Below, in pieces: positions 1-9,645 of a stretch of 64,000 bases of DNA. Position 1 is the stretch's first letter. The number at the start of each line of letters is the position of its first letter. The stretch comes from Corynebacterium uterequi (GTDB lineage Bacteria; Actinomycetota; Actinomycetes; Mycobacteriales; Mycobacteriaceae): positions 1,612,001 to 1,676,000 of the forward strand of contig NZ_CP011546.1 in assembly GCF_001021065.1 (NCBI RefSeq), given 5' to 3'. A program made the position numbers and the translations under genes. The notes beneath the pieces are model-generated. The model was not told the origin of the DNA. It saw nothing but the letters and a program-made list of their open reading frames with translations, and did not search any database.

Positions 1-381
1 GTGGACTACGGCTTCCACGCCCCGACGCTGGCCTTCCCGGTGGCCGGAACGTTGATGGTGGAGCCCACCGAGTCGGAGGACTTGGGCGAGCTGGATCGCT
101 TCATCGCCGCGATGAAGTCGATCCGCGCAGAAATCCAGGAGATCATCGACGGCACCATCGCCTACGAGAACTCCGTCATCCACCACGCGCCGTACACCGC
201 CAGCAGTGTTTCTGCCGACGAGTGGCCCTACGAGTTCAGCCGCACGCAGGCGGCGTGGCCGGTGCCGTCGCTGCGCGCCCGGAAGTACTTCCCGCCGGTG
301 CGCCGCATCGACGAGGCCTACGGTGACCGCAACCTCGTCTGCTCGTGCCCGCCGCCCGAAGCCTTCGCTATCGAGGACTAA
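1..381 (+). CDS. gcvP: Glycine dehydrogenase (decarboxylating), C-terminal end (partial)
   Basis: This is the last ~126 residues of the P-protein of the glycine cleavage system, cut by the window start. P-protein is the PLP enzyme that decarboxylates glycine and passes the aminomethyl group to the lipoyl arm of GcvH. The visible part contains the typical GcvP tail: [23 protein letters not shown] followed by ELDRFIAAM and a terminal Arg-rich segment ending [19 protein letters not shown]. The PLP lysine lies upstream of the window. It is followed 32 nt later by gcvT in the same direction, as expected for a gcvPTH operon. Confidence 0.95.
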   Translation: MDYGFHAPTLAFPVAGTLMVEPTESEDLGELDRFIAAMKSIRAEIQEIIDGTIAYENSVIHHAPYTASSVSADEWPYEFSRTQAAWPVPSLRARKYFPPVRRIDEAYGDRNLVCSCPPPEAFAIED

Positions 382-413
382 TCAAACCCACCGTCAATGA
401 CAGGAGGACGTTC

Positions 414-1514
414 ATGACCGAACTGCTCGCTTCCCCACTGCACAGCGTCCACGAGGACCTCGGTGCCACCTTCACCCCCTTCGGCGCCTGGAACATGCCG
501 CTGAAGTACGGCAAGGAGCTCGACGAACACCGCGCGGTACGCTCCCGCGTCGGCTTGTTTGACCTTTCCCACATGGGCGAGATCCGGGTCACCGGCGCCG
601 ACGCCGGCGCGTACCTGGACTATGTGCTCATCTCCATGCTGTCGACCGCCGCGGTCGGCCAGGCCAAGTACTCCATGATCGCGGCCGAAGACGGCGGCAT
701 CATCGATGACCTCATCTCCTACCGACTGGGTGACGAGGAGTTCCTCGTCGTGCCGAACGCGTCGAATACCGACGTCGTCTGGCAGGCGATGAACGAGCGC
801 CTCGGGGACTTCGATGTCACTATCGCCAACGAGTCCACCTCCACCGCCTTGGTCGCCGTGCAGGGCCCGGACGCGGAGGCAACCCTGCTCAAGATCGTCG
901 ACGCCGACGACCACGCTGCCATCACCGACATGCGCTACTACCGCTGCGCCCCCGTGGTCGTAGCCGGAGTGAAGGCGCTCGTGGCCCGGACCGGCTACAC
1001 CGGCGAGGACGGCTTCGAGATCTTCGTGCCGAACGCCGACGCGGCCACCGTCTGGCACGCCGCAGCTGAGGCGGGTGCCGAGTTCGACATCATCCCGTGT
1101 GGGCTGGCCGCCCGGGACTCCCTGCGTCTGGAGGCGGCCATGCCGCTGTATGGCAACGAACTCGGCCTCGACATCACCCCGCTCGACGCTGGAATGGGCC
1201 GGGCCTTCGCAAAGAAGGAAGCGGACTTCGTCGGCAAGGCCGCGCTGGCCGGCAAGGAGCAGGAATTCGACATCGTGCCCCTGGCCTCCGAGCAGCGTCG
1301 CGCTGCCCGCGCCGGCGCCGAGGTCTTCGTCGGCGAAGAAAAGGTCGGCGTGGTCACCTCTGGCCTGCCGTCGCCGACGTTGGGTCACCCGATCGCTCTG
1401 GTGCGGGCCCCCTTCGGGCGACTGGCAGAGGGCGACGCGGTGGAGGTAGATATCCGCGGTAAGCGCTACCCGTTCACGGTGGTGCCCCGCCCGTTCTACT
1501 CTCGCTCCAAGTAA
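414..1514 (+). CDS. gcvT: Aminomethyltransferase (glycine cleavage T-protein)
   Basis: GcvT transfers the methylene group from aminomethyl-lipoyl GcvH to tetrahydrofolate and releases ammonia. The 366-residue product has the family landmarks: FTPFGAWNMPLKYG near the N-terminus, GLFDLSHMGEIRVTG, the central TGYTGEDGFEIF motif, and LAARDSLRLEAAMPLYGNEL before the C-terminal barrel (residues ~280-360). The ATG at 414 has a strong AGGAGG at 402-407, so longer upstream readings are not needed. It lies between gcvP and gcvH and is probably cotranscribed with gcvP. Confidence 0.96.
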   Translation: MTELLASPLHSVHEDLGATFTPFGAWNMPLKYGKELDEHRAVRSRVGLFDLSHMGEIRVTGADAGAYLDYVLISMLSTAAVGQAKYSMIAAEDGGIIDDLISYRLGDEEFLVVPNASNTDVVWQAMNERLGDFDVTIANESTSTALVAVQGPDAEATLLKIVDADDHAAITDMRYYRCAPVVVAGVKALVARTGYTGEDGFEIFVPNADAATVWHAAAEAGAEFDIIPCGLAARDSLRLEAAMPLYGNELGLDITPLDAGMGRAFAKKEADFVGKAALAGKEQEFDIVPLASEQRRAARAGAEVFVGEEKVGVVTSGLPSPTLGHPIALVRAPFGRLAEGDAVEVDIRGKRYPFTVVPRPFYSRSK

Positions 1515-1534
1515 CGGGGCCACCTCCGGGCCCT

Positions 1535-1540
1535 TATACT
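1535..1540 (+). promoter_or_regulatory. Candidate -10 element upstream of gcvH
   Basis: The hexamer TATACT lies 37 nt before the gcvH ATG in a short gap after gcvT. It matches the actinobacterial -10 consensus well, but no clear -35 is visible, so gcvH may have its own promoter as well as read-through from gcvT. Confidence 0.35.
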
Positions 1541-1576
1541 TTCCTCAATAACCATCACACAAGAAAGGGTTTATCC

Positions 1577-1972
1577 ATGGCACAGCTGCCCGCTGACTTC
1601 CTGTACTCCGAGGACCACGAGTGGATCAGCACCAACGACTCTGACCTGGTCGGCAAGACCGTGCGCATCGGCATCACCTCCGTCGCCGCGGACCGCCTGG
1701 GCGAGGTCGTCTTCGCCGAGCTGCCCGAGGTTGGCGACACCGTCACCCACGGCGAGAGCTGCGGCGAGGTGGAGTCCACCAAGTCCGTCTCCGACCTCTT
1801 CGCCCCGGTTTCCGGCACCGTTACCGCCGTCAACGAGGACATCCACGACGACTACTCGGTGGTGAACTCCGACCCCTTCGGCGACGGCTGGCTCTTCGAG
1901 GTGGAGGTCTCCGAGGCTGGAGAGCTGCTCTCCGCCGAGGACTATGCCGCCGACAACGGCGTGGAGGCCTAA
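1577..1972 (+). CDS. gcvH: Glycine cleavage system H-protein
   Basis: GcvH is the lipoyl carrier of the glycine cleavage system. The 131-residue protein is the usual family length and carries the lipoylation segment CGEVESTKSVSD, with the acceptor lysine at about residue 69, preceded by the hammerhead-fold strand VGDTVTHGE. Its ATG at 1577 follows a GAAAGGG purine tract. The next genes encode LipB and LipA, which attach and complete the lipoyl group on this lysine, so carrier and modifying enzymes are clustered. Confidence 0.97.
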   Translation: MAQLPADFLYSEDHEWISTNDSDLVGKTVRIGITSVAADRLGEVVFAELPEVGDTVTHGESCGEVESTKSVSDLFAPVSGTVTAVNEDIHDDYSVVNSDPFGDGWLFEVEVSEAGELLSAEDYAADNGVEA

Positions 1973-1999
1973 ACCTTCACGTCACCCCCGGCGGGTAGG

Positions 2000-2800
2000 A
2001 TGGGCGGCATTATGACTGCTCCCCGCGATCCTTTCTTCCCCGCCGATCAGTCCATCAGGGCCGATTCTGACCGCGATCTTGAGATCCGGCAGATCGGCCT
2101 TGTTGATTATCAACAGGCCTGGGCTCTCCAGGCAGAGCTCGCCCGCGCCCGGGCGGCCGGGGAGGTCGGCGACACGATCGTCGTCGTCGAACACCCCAAT
2201 GTGTACACTGCCGGCAAGCGCACCCAGCCGGAGGACCGGCCGACGAACGGCCTGCCCGTCATCGACGTGGACCGCGGGGGCCGTATCACCTGGCACGGCG
2301 AGGGGCAGCTGGTCATCTATCCGATCATTAAGCTCGCGGAGCCGGTAGATGTGGTGGACTACGTTCGGCGCCTGGAGGAAGCGGTGATCCATGTGGTGCG
2401 CGGCTTCGGCGTGCACACCGCCGGGCGCATCGACGGCCGCTCTGGGGTGTGGGTGCCGTCAACGACTACACCCGCGTCGGCTGACGCCCCCCGGCGCGAC
2501 CGGAAGATCGCCGCCCTCGGTATTCGCATCACCCGCGGCGTGACCATGCACGGGCTGGCCCTGAACTGCTCGAACACCCTGGAGTACTACCAGCACATCG
2601 TGGCCTGCGGCATCGACGACGCCGATGTCACAACCCTCAGCTTGGAACTGGGGCGCGAGGTGGACGTCGCCGATGCCACTGAACCGATGCTCAGTGCCCT
2701 CGACGAGGTGCTCTCCGGGCGAATGACGGTGGCCGACCACACCTTCGGTTCCGCCCCGGACCCCTCAAAAGGGTTAGGCAGGAAGAGGCGTCGGTCCTAG
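2000..2800 (+). CDS. lipB: Lipoyl(octanoyl) transferase
   Basis: LipB moves octanoate from acyl carrier protein to the lipoyl domains of GcvH and the 2-oxoacid dehydrogenases. The sequence shows the LipB landmarks: [32 protein letters not shown], the lysine motif [11 protein letters not shown], and the catalytic cysteine in HIVACGI. A 266-residue reading starts at the ATG at 2000; a second in-frame ATG at 2012 is an equally plausible start and would give a protein four residues shorter. It is followed by lipA, the next enzyme of the pathway. Confidence 0.95.
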   Translation: MGGIMTAPRDPFFPADQSIRADSDRDLEIRQIGLVDYQQAWALQAELARARAAGEVGDTIVVVEHPNVYTAGKRTQPEDRPTNGLPVIDVDRGGRITWHGEGQLVIYPIIKLAEPVDVVDYVRRLEEAVIHVVRGFGVHTAGRIDGRSGVWVPSTTTPASADAPRRDRKIAALGIRITRGVTMHGLALNCSNTLEYYQHIVACGIDDADVTTLSLELGREVDVADATEPMLSALDEVLSGRMTVADHTFGSAPDPSKGLGRKRRRS

Positions 2801-2862
2801 TGTGTTGACACCAGGTACTAGCCCGATAACCCCCACGAGTGAAGGACAGATACGGTTACATC

Positions 2863-3909
2863 GTGACTATCGCACCTGAAGGACGCAAGCTCCTACGCAT
2901 CGAGAAGCGCAACGCCCAGACCCCCATCGAGTCCAAGCCACGGTGGATCCGCAACGCAGTGCGAACGGGCCCGCAATATGAGGACATGAAGAAGCGCGTC
3001 AAGGGCGCGAACCTGCACACCGTGTGTCAGGAAGCCGGGTGTCCGAACATTCACGAATGCTGGGAATCCCGGGAGGCTACCTTCCTCATCGGCGGCGACG
3101 TCTGCTCGCGTCGGTGCGATTTCTGCGATATTAAGTCCGGCCGCCCCACGCCCTTAGACGTCGACGAGCCCGCCCGCGTGGCCGCGAACATCCGGGACAT
3201 GAACCTCAACTACGCCACCATCACCGGCGTCACCCGCGACGACCTCGACGACGAAGGCGCCTGGCTTTATGCCGAAGTCGTCCGCAAGACCCACGAGCTT
3301 AACCCGAATACCGGCGTGGAGAACCTCACCCCGGACTTCTCTGGCAATCCGGAGCTGCTTGAGATTGTCTTCGAGGCGCGCCCGGAGGTCTTCGCCCACA
3401 ACCTGGAGACGGTGCCGCGCATCTTCAAGCGAATCCGTCCGGCGTTCCGCTACGACCGTTCCCTGGATGTTATCCGCCAGGCCAACGAGTATGGGCTCAT
3501 TACGAAGTCCAACCTCATCCTCGGCATGGGCGAGGAGCGCGCAGAGATTCTCGACGCGTTGCGCGACATGCGCGAGGCGGGCCTGGACATCATCACGATC
3601 ACCCAGTACCTGCGGCCCGGGCCGCTGTACCACCCCATTGAGCGGTGGGTGAGGCCCGAGGAGTTCATCGAGTACAAGGACTACGCCGAGGAGCTGGGCA
3701 TGACCGTTATGGCTGGCCCGCTCGTGCGCTCCTCTTACCGGGCGGGGCGTCTCTACGTGGAGGCCATGCGCAAGCGCGGCCGGGACATTCCGGCGCACCT
3801 GCTCCACCTCGCGGAAACCTCGAAGGGGGCGACCGACCAGGAGGCCACCACCCTGCTGAGCAAGTATGGCCCCTCCACCGAACACCCGGTGGGCGCGCCG
3901 CGACGCTAG
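2863..3909 (+). CDS. lipA: Lipoyl synthase (radical SAM)
   Basis: LipA inserts two sulfur atoms into protein-bound octanoyl groups. The 348-residue product carries both iron-sulfur motifs: the auxiliary-cluster [12 protein letters not shown] and the radical-[11 protein letters not shown] (CX3CX2C). The conserved tail motif VRSSYRAG supplies the serine ligand of the auxiliary cluster. I chose the GTG at 2863 ([12 protein letters not shown]) because this fits the family N-terminus; an in-frame GTG at 2839 would add eight residues. The stop overlaps the stop of the convergent gene by 4 nt. Confidence 0.96.
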   Translation: MTIAPEGRKLLRIEKRNAQTPIESKPRWIRNAVRTGPQYEDMKKRVKGANLHTVCQEAGCPNIHECWESREATFLIGGDVCSRRCDFCDIKSGRPTPLDVDEPARVAANIRDMNLNYATITGVTRDDLDDEGAWLYAEVVRKTHELNPNTGVENLTPDFSGNPELLEIVFEARPEVFAHNLETVPRIFKRIRPAFRYDRSLDVIRQANEYGLITKSNLILGMGEERAEILDALRDMREAGLDIITITQYLRPGPLYHPIERWVRPEEFIEYKDYAEELGMTVMAGPLVRSSYRAGRLYVEAMRKRGRDIPAHLLHLAETSKGATDQEATTLLSKYGPSTEHPVGAPRR

Positions 3910-5135
3910 CGGATCGTCGCCCAGACTAGGTGATGGTCGCTCGTGCGCTCCGGGGTCATGAGCTCGGCTAAGGGCTCGCCCTTAGCCGGCCAGAAGACCC
4001 CGGAATCCGTGACGGTGAACCCCGCAGAGGGCAGTACATAATCGACGCGGAGGTTTCCGGGCTTCGGCTCACTAAAGTCCGCGGTATCCGTCTTAGCGGG
4101 GGTGCGGTGCACGCCGGGGCCCTGTTCATTGGACTGCTCCGCCCCGACCGACGTCGGCTGCGGGTCCTGCAGAGCGGGCAGCGTGAGCAGCTGGTCGATC
4201 CCGGTGGCCCCGGAATTGTCGCCGTCGTGCGGGTCGGAATTCATATCCCCGAAGACAACGAAGCGGGCGCCGTCGGCCAGGCCGCCGCGCACGCCGGCGT
4301 CGTCGACGATCCACTCGGCGCGCTCACCGCCGGAGACGTAGTCGGCCAGCAGGCGGATCTCATCGCCGTTGCGACGGGTGTTGCGCTGCTCCGGGCCCTC
4401 GAACGCCGGGGGCGTGGGATGCGCGACGATCAGGTGGATGCTCTCGCCGGCCACCGTCACCGGCACATCCCAGTGCGACTTGCTAGAAAGCCGCAGCTGG
4501 TGGGCGTTGTCACCGTAGTAGTCATAGGGCAGCCGATTGTTGGGCATGGAATGCCACCTCAACTGCTGCAGTGTCCGCACCTTCTCCGTATCGATGGGGT
4601 ACTTCGACAGCACCGCCATGCCGTATTGGCCTGGGAAGAGACCGAAGCCATAGGCGTCATTTCCCTCCCCGAGTACCCCATTGCCGTCGAGGTCAAGGCC
4701 CGAATCAACCCCGGTGTTCACCTGTGCCGAGAAGGTGTAGGGGTAGGCCACCGGCTGTTGGCCGTGCTGGGGCTGGCCCAGGTAGTTCGCCTGGAAGTCG
4801 GCAAGCGCCTGACCGGTCGGGTCATAGTCGAACTCGTTGAGGATGAGGATGTCCGGGTTGGCAGCCTGGATGACGGCGGCGATGTTGCGCGCCTGCTCAT
4901 CGGTGCCGGCAGCCATGTCCGCGGCCAGCTGACCGGCTTTGGGCCGATTGAGCGCGGTGTTGTAAGTAGCAACGGTCACGCCGGTGTCCTGCTTCTGCGC
5001 GGTGCTCGATAACCCGGCGTGTGACGACAACTGGCCGGCGATCTCGGGGACAGCCGAGGACAGATCCTCCACGGCTGAGCTGAAGGGGGCAAGAATTGTG
5101 GTAACTGCGGCAACAGCCGCGCCAAGTCTCATCAT
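3906..5135 (-). CDS. Secreted endonuclease/exonuclease/phosphatase-family protein
   Basis: The 409-residue product belongs to the EEP superfamily of metal-dependent phosphoesterases, which includes nucleases and sugar or lipid phosphatases. The family signatures appear in order: [22 protein letters not shown], a [12 protein letters not shown] strand with the catalytic Asp/Asn pair, RVDYVLPS, and the terminal [11 protein letters not shown]. The N-terminus [21 protein letters not shown] reads as a signal peptide, so export is likely. The start at 5135 (or the adjacent ATG at 5132) is taken because longer readings run into the divergent gene. The substrate cannot be told from sequence. Confidence 0.85.
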   Translation of the reverse strand: MMRLGAAVAAVTTILAPFSSAVEDLSSAVPEIAGQLSSHAGLSSTAQKQDTGVTVATYNTALNRPKAGQLAADMAAGTDEQARNIAAVIQAANPDILILNEFDYDPTGQALADFQANYLGQPQHGQQPVAYPYTFSAQVNTGVDSGLDLDGNGVLGEGNDAYGFGLFPGQYGMAVLSKYPIDTEKVRTLQQLRWHSMPNNRLPYDYYGDNAHQLRLSSKSHWDVPVTVAGESIHLIVAHPTPPAFEGPEQRNTRRNGDEIRLLADYVSGGERAEWIVDDAGVRGGLADGARFVVFGDMNSDPHDGDNSGATGIDQLLTLPALQDPQPTSVGAEQSNEQGPGVHRTPAKTDTADFSEPKPGNLRVDYVLPSAGFTVTDSGVFWPAKGEPLAELMTPERTSDHHLVWATIR

Positions 5136-5217
5136 GACGTTCAGACTATGGCACGCGCGGCGTCGGCGCCCGCCCGACATTTTCGAGGTCGTAAATGCCT
5201 GCTCTAAGGTGGTAGGC

Positions 5218-6012
5218 ATGGCGAACGACGCAAAGAAGAAATCCGAGGCAGCCAAGGCCGCCCGTAAGGAAGAGCGCCAGGCAAAGCGCGCCCAGCGCAC
5301 CCAGACGTTGAAGCAGCTGTGGCAGGCCTTCAACATGCTGCGCAAGCAGGATAAGATGCTCATCCCGCTCATGCTCATTTGCGTGCTCGGGACCGCGCTC
5401 ATCATGTTCCTCATCGGGCTGCTCTGGAACGGTCAGTGGTTCATGCTGTTCTCGGGCATTCTGCTCGGCATCGTCCTGGCGATGTTCGTGTTCACCCGGC
5501 GTCTTGAGTCGTCGATGTATGACCGCATTGAGGATCAGACCGGCGCCGCCGCATGGGCTCTAGAGAACATGCGCAACTCCATGGGTGTCGTATGGATCAC
5601 CAAGACGGGGATTGCCGGCACCACCCAGATGGATGTGGTCCACCGGGTGGTGGGAAACCCGGGTGTCGTTCTCGTCGGCGAGGGTTCGCCCCACCGCCTC
5701 AAGCCGCTCATGAAGCAGCAGTCCAAGAAGGTCAACCGGCTCGTGGCCGGCGTGCCCATCCACGAGGTGTACGTCGGCGAGGACGAGGCGGCCGGTCAGG
5801 TTCCGCTGAAGAAGCTCCAGCGCAGCCTGCTCAAGCTTCCGCGCAACTACGGCAAGGATGAGGTCTACTCCCTGGCGTCCAAGATCGACGCGCTGGACAA
5901 CGTTCGCGGCGGCCAGGGAGCCGGGGTGCCCAAGGGTCCACTGCCGAAGCAGGCGCGCTCCATGGCGGGGATGAACCGGCGCATGCGCCGCGCCCAAAAC
6001 CGCGGCCGCTAA
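5218..6012 (+). CDS. DUF4191-type membrane protein
   Basis: A 264-residue conserved actinobacterial protein of unknown function. It has a lysine/arginine-rich N-terminus (KKKSEAAKAARKEERQAKRAQR), then two membrane segments at about residues 45-65 and 70-90 separated by a short WNGQW turn, and a long cytoplasmic region ending in a basic RRMRRAQNRGR tail. The ATG at 5218 is the first one that keeps the basic N-terminus without running into the divergent signal-peptide gene. The gene is commonly found close to lipA and glnA in corynebacteria and mycobacteria; no enzymatic motif is visible. Confidence 0.8.
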   Translation: MANDAKKKSEAAKAARKEERQAKRAQRTQTLKQLWQAFNMLRKQDKMLIPLMLICVLGTALIMFLIGLLWNGQWFMLFSGILLGIVLAMFVFTRRLESSMYDRIEDQTGAAAWALENMRNSMGVVWITKTGIAGTTQMDVVHRVVGNPGVVLVGEGSPHRLKPLMKQQSKKVNRLVAGVPIHEVYVGEDEAAGQVPLKKLQRSLLKLPRNYGKDEVYSLASKIDALDNVRGGQGAGVPKGPLPKQARSMAGMNRRMRRAQNRGR

Positions 6013-6024
6013 ACCGCTAAACCG

Positions 6025-6501
6025 CTAGGAGCGGATCACCACGGTGCCGGTGCCGCGGTCGTGCATGCCGCGGCCATCCGCGTCGACGAGCGCGGCCGGG
6101 AGCACGACGGCGGTGAGCAGCGTGCGCACCGCCGCGCGCCATAGTCCCACCTTTGCGCCGGGGACGTCGACGCGAGCCACGCCCATCCCTAGCAGCGCCA
6201 TCCCGGGGGTGCGGGCGAAGAGCCAGCCACACACGATGCCGAGCAGGATCCACAGGAGATAGCGCAGGGTGGGACCGTCGCCAAGGGCGTCGGTGGTGGA
6301 AACGATGATCTGCGCGATGCCCATGCACAGCACCCAGTCGATGGCGACGGCGACGGCCCGCCGACCCACCGAGGCCATGGACCCGGCGCCGCTCTTCGGC
6401 AGCCCTAGCTTCTCACCAGGCCACTTCGAGAGGTCTCCGGCCCCGTCTCGCTCGGCCGGGATGTGCGGACCATCCAGCCAGCTCCGCTTCGATTTTTCCA
6501 T
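6025..6501 (-). CDS. RDD-family membrane protein
   Basis: A 158-residue RDD-domain protein with three membrane segments. The characteristic first-helix residues appear in [14 protein letters not shown], followed by a second helix ([17 protein letters not shown]) and the RTPGM-type loop before the third. RDD proteins are small membrane proteins of mostly unknown role. The ATG at 6501 is favoured because an AGTAGG sits about 9 nt upstream; another ATG at 6507 is in frame but too close to that site. It lies convergent to the DUF4191 gene and divergent from glnA. Confidence 0.8.
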   Translation of the reverse strand: MEKSKRSWLDGPHIPAERDGAGDLSKWPGEKLGLPKSGAGSMASVGRRAVAVAIDWVLCMGIAQIIVSTTDALGDGPTLRYLLWILLGIVCGWLFARTPGMALLGMGVARVDVPGAKVGLWRAAVRTLLTAVVLPAALVDADGRGMHDRGTGTVVIRS

Positions 6502-6575
6502 GGTCATGAGCCTACTAGGCGCTCCCAGGTGGCTGGAATCGCCCAATTCGGGGGCCGCTATCGTTCGAGCAATAG

Positions 6576-6599
6576 AAACTCGCTACACTATAAGAGTTT
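6576..6599 (+). promoter_or_regulatory. Candidate glnA promoter region with inverted repeat
   Basis: The segment between the RDD gene and glnA holds an AAACTC / GAGTTT inverted repeat (6576-6581 and 6594-6599) around a TACACT / TATAAG sequence that could serve as a -10. Slightly upstream is CTAT-N10-ATAG, which resembles the nitrogen-regulator AmtR site but has the wrong spacing (N10 rather than N6). The regulatory role is an inference from position only. Confidence 0.35.
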
Positions 6600-6646
6600 G
6601 CATCTTCGACAGCGACAGTAGATCCCCAACCACAGGAGCTAAAGCC

Positions 6647-8083
6647 GTGGCCTTTGAGACCATCCAAGACATCGTCGAATTTATCGACAAAGAAGACATC
6701 AAATTCGTCGATGTGCGCTTCACCGACGTCCCCGGCCAGGAGCACCACTTCTCCATCCCGGCGAGCGAGTTCACCGTCGAAGCCGCCGCGGAAGGCCTGG
6801 CGTTCGACGGCTCATCCATCCGCGGGTTCACCACCATCGACGAGTCGGACATGACCCTGCTGCCCGACGTGGACTCGGCCTATGTCGACCCGTTCCGCAC
6901 CGCCAAGACGCTCAACATTCAGTTCAGCGTCAACGATCCTTTCACGCACGAGGCGTTCTCGCGCGATCCGCGCAACGTCGCCAAGAAGGCCGAGGAGTAC
7001 CTGGCCGCCACGGGCATCGCCGATTCAGCCTCCTTTGGCATGGAAGCGGAGTTCTACCTCTTTGACTCGGTGTCCTACAACACCGACGTTCACGAATCCT
7101 TCTACCGCGTGGACTCCAACGAGGGCTGGTGGAACCGGGGGCTTGCTACCAACCTGGACGGCACCCCGAACACCGGCTTCAAGACCCGGGTCAAGGGAGG
7201 CTACTTCCCCACCGCACCGGTAGACCAAAGCGTTGAGGTCCGCGATGCCATGGTCGCCCGCCTGGAGGCGGCCGGCTTCGTCATCGAGCGCTTCCACCAC
7301 GAGGTGGGCACCGGCGGCCAGCAGGAGATCAACTACCGCTTCGACACGCTGCGCCGCGCAGCGGACATGCTCCAGACCTTCAAGTACATCATCAAGAACA
7401 CGGCAGCCGAATACGGCAAATCCGCCACGTTCATGCCCAAGCCGCTGGCCGGCGACAATGGCTCCGGTATGCACGCCCACATGTCCCTGTGGGCCGACGG
7501 CAAGCCGCTGTTCTACGACGAGTCCGGCTACGGCGGACTCTCCGACACGGCCCGCTACTACATCGGCGGCCTGCTCCACCACGCTCCGGCAGTCCTGGCG
7601 TTTACCAACCCGACGCTGAACTCCTACCACCGCCTGGTGCCCGGATTCGAAGCCCCGATCAACCTCGTGTACTCCCAGCGCAACCGTTCCGCCGCCATTC
7701 GCATCCCCATCACGGGTGCCAACCCGAAGGCCAAGCGCGTTGAGTTCCGCGCACCGGACCCCTCGGGCAACCCGTACCTGGGCATGGCCGCCATGCTCAT
7801 GGCCGGCATCGACGGCATCAAGAACCGCATCGAGCCGCACGCCCCGGTGGACAAGGACCTCTACGAGCTGCCGCCGGAGGAGGCCAAGTCCATCCCGCAG
7901 GCTCCGACCTCTCTGGAGGCCGCCATCGAGGCACTGCGCGCTGACAATGAGTTCCTCCTGGAAGGCGATGTCTTCACCGAGGATCTCATCGAGACCTACA
8001 TCAACCTCAAGATCGACACCGAGATCATGCCGACGCGCCTTCGCCCGACGCCGCTTGAGTTCGAGATGTACTACGACTGCTAG
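6647..8083 (+). CDS. glnA: Glutamine synthetase, type I (adenylylatable)
   Basis: GlnA makes glutamine from glutamate, ammonia and ATP and is the main nitrogen-assimilation enzyme. The 478-residue product has the GSI motifs: [11 protein letters not shown], the ATP-binding block [32 protein letters not shown] and the adenylylation site [10 protein letters not shown], with the modified tyrosine at about residue 406. The start is GTG at 6647, with AGGAG eight nt upstream. The adenylyltransferase gene glnE is about 23 kb away in this window, giving a plausible regulatory partner. A hairpin follows at 8146. Confidence 0.98.
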   Translation: MAFETIQDIVEFIDKEDIKFVDVRFTDVPGQEHHFSIPASEFTVEAAAEGLAFDGSSIRGFTTIDESDMTLLPDVDSAYVDPFRTAKTLNIQFSVNDPFTHEAFSRDPRNVAKKAEEYLAATGIADSASFGMEAEFYLFDSVSYNTDVHESFYRVDSNEGWWNRGLATNLDGTPNTGFKTRVKGGYFPTAPVDQSVEVRDAMVARLEAAGFVIERFHHEVGTGGQQEINYRFDTLRRAADMLQTFKYIIKNTAAEYGKSATFMPKPLAGDNGSGMHAHMSLWADGKPLFYDESGYGGLSDTARYYIGGLLHHAPAVLAFTNPTLNSYHRLVPGFEAPINLVYSQRNRSAAIRIPITGANPKAKRVEFRAPDPSGNPYLGMAAMLMAGIDGIKNRIEPHAPVDKDLYELPPEEAKSIPQAPTSLEAAIEALRADNEFLLEGDVFTEDLIETYINLKIDTEIMPTRLRPTPLEFEMYYDC

Positions 8084-8145
8084 ATTCTCCGGGGATTTCG
8101 GACTACCGACCTCGATTGTTCGGAAAACCCGGCACAAAGAACGCC

Positions 8146-8183
8146 GCCCACCTCCCCCACCGGGAGATGGGCAGTTTCTGCTT
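8146..8183 (+). terminator. Candidate rho-independent terminator of glnA
   Basis: An 11-bp stem with one mismatch (GCCCACCTCCC / GGGAGATGGGC, 8146-8156 and 8162-8172) with a 5-nt loop is followed by T-rich sequence (AGTTTCTGCTTTT). It lies 62 nt after the glnA stop and marks the edge between the core genes and the accessory island. Confidence 0.6.
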
Positions 8184-8192
8184 TTGGGACAC

Positions 8193-8289
8193 CGTTTTCG
8201 CGCCCCGCCGGCCGGTTCCGTGCCGCATAATCGGCCCGAAAACGCGGCCCCGGAAGCACCCGTAGACCGTGCCCGAAACGGGGACGGTC
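8193..8289. repeat. Inverted repeats at the island's left edge
   Basis: Two hairpin-forming repeats fill the gap between the glnA terminator and the 74-residue gene. One pairs CGTTTTCGCGCC (8193-8204) with GGCCCGAAAACG (8233-8244), 11 of 12 positions. The other pairs GACCGT-CCC with GGG-ACGGTC across GAAAC (8265-8289). The second lies just beyond the stop of the minus-strand 74-residue gene and may end that transcript, although no T-tract follows. Confidence 0.45.
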
Positions 8290-8299
8290 GAAGCTTCGT

Positions 8300-8524
8300 T
8301 TACGCGGCCAACGGCGGCGCATTGGGCACCGCAGCGGCCTCATCGAACCCGCTTTCGTGGCGCGGTATCGGCGACGGCGGAACCGGTGCGCCGCCGGTTG
8401 TCCCACCGCGGCCGTCGTCGCCGCGCCAGCCGTCGAGCATGGCGACGACACCGGCGTCATCGACGATGCGGGCGGCACGCGCGATGCGCGCTCCATCGAC
8501 GCGGTCGATCATCACCGGGTCCAT
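8300..8524 (-). CDS. Small protein of unknown function downstream of the recombinase-like gene
   Basis: A 74-residue product that I do not recognise. It starts MDPVMIDRVDGARIAR, has an Ala/Val-rich helical first half and a Gly/Pro-rich second half without a membrane segment. The start is well supported: GGGAGGAGGTGA lies about 7 nt before the ATG at 8524, one of the best ribosome-binding sites in the window. It lies 36 nt downstream of the recombinase-like gene in the same direction, so the two probably form one transcript. The first half could be a small helical DNA-binding or protein-interaction element, but no motif proves it. Confidence 0.55.
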   Translation of the reverse strand: MDPVMIDRVDGARIARAARIVDDAGVVAMLDGWRGDDGRGGTTGGAPVPPSPIPRHESGFDEAAAVPNAPPLAA

Positions 8525-8560
8525 GTCGGTTCACCTCCTCCCATTGCCGGTGCGCGCGGC

Positions 8561-9518
8561 CTACTTCACGACCGACAGACGTGCGCCGGTCGTGCCGTCC
8601 GGGCGGCGGCGCAGCCATTGCCGTACTTCCAGCGCCGTGTGGCCGGGGACGTTGTTCGTCCACCGCTCGAAGTGCTTGAGGCTGGACAGGCCGGCGGCCT
8701 CGGTCAGTGCGGTGGCGGGAATCTCGGCGTAGATGTGGCCGACGATCCATGTCGTGCGCATGCGCCGGATATCGGGCCGAAACCCGGCCACCGGCGTGGT
8801 CTCCTTGAGCAGGTTGTGGACCGCCGAGGTCGAGTCGGTGGGACGGCCGGGCAGGAACACGCGGTCATCGGGACCGAGCCCGGCGATCTCGGCGCGCAGG
8901 GTATCCTCCCAGCGCGAGCACGGGCACGTCGCGCAGACCCGCGTCCCGGTAGCCGGACGGCCGGACGATGATGCCGTCGTCGCCGTCGTCGAACACGTTG
9001 CGCACCCGCAGCGTGCCCATCTCCCCCGCACGCAGGCCCGCGCCGAGTCCCAGGGCGAGCACCAGCGAGCAGGCGTGGCGGCGATGGGCCGTAGGCTGCC
9101 CGAACGCCCAGTCCCGGAACAGCGCGAGCTCGGCGTCGGTGTAGGGAGCCAGCGGCACCTGGTAGCCGTACTGGGGACCCTCGGCGGGACCGTTCCAGAC
9201 GGGGTTGGACGTGCGGGCCATGCGCAGCAGGATCGACCGCGAGCGGCCGCGCGTGCGCTGCGACAGATCGGACAGTTCGTGGGCGACGAACATCTCGATC
9301 AACTCGTGATCGAGCACATGCGTCGCATCGAGCGGGTGACCGTGGACGATGTGAACCCACTCGGCCAGCCGGGCCAGCAGGCCGGTGGCGTTGCGCACGG
9401 CCACAAGTGAGTCGTCGTCGGTGTAGGACTCGGCGACGGTGGCGCGGATGAAGCCGGACACGACCGCCCACCGGTCGACGGTGATTTTCCTCGGTTCGTA
9501 GGTGGCGATGAGGTCCAT
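8561..9518 (-). pseudogene. Tyrosine-recombinase/integrase-like gene with a frameshift
   Basis: Two overlapping minus-strand frames together encode a protein of about 318 residues. The first frame (ATG at 9518, MDLIATYEPRKITVDRW) holds an N-terminal SAM-like domain and integrase box I, LGLGAGLRAGEMGTLRV, with the conserved Arg, then a strand ending LRDVPVLA. The continuation (WEDTLRAEIAG to the stop at 8561) is in the +1 frame; the switch falls near 8905-8930, consistent with one extra base. In the box II region (MRTTWIVGHIYAEI and onward to HFERWTNN) the Arg is present, but the usual first His, the LGH His and the nucleophilic Tyr are not seen. It may therefore be a non-catalytic relative. 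A sequencing error could explain the frameshift. Confidence 0.65.
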
Positions 9519-9600
9519 GGCGGACTCCGTTTTTCGACAGGCGCCCGCTGCCGTTCCCCCATAGTGACGTGCGTCCATCGGAGGATTTGAGCCGCGAGCG

Positions 9601-9618
9601 CGGTTCTTTATTTCACCG
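9601..9618. promoter_or_regulatory. 18-bp dyad operator candidate, copy 1
   Basis: CGGT-TCTTTATTTC-ACCG: a dyad of CGGT/ACCG around a pyrimidine-rich 10-nt centre. It lies in the divergent promoter region between the recombinase-like gene and the HTH gene. Copy 2 starts 45 bp further on and copy 3 lies before hsdM. Confidence 0.5.
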
Positions 9619-9645
9619 ACGACTATGACATTCGTCGCGGATTTG

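Noticed and set aside
1..413. Glycine riboswitch for the gcv genes
   Set aside because: The upstream region of the operon lies before the window, and nothing like the tandem aptamer is seen in the gaps that are visible.
378..1523. A 381-residue antisense frame over gcvT
   Set aside because: Pure codon-bias shadow of gcvT, with no domain and no start signal.
6562..6575. AmtR-like site upstream of glnA (CTAT ... ATAG)
   Set aside because: The spacing is N10, whereas the known AmtR site has N6; I keep it only as a remark.
7025..8137. A 370-residue antisense frame over glnA
   Set aside because: Shadow of the highly biased glnA codons; composition is unlike a real protein.
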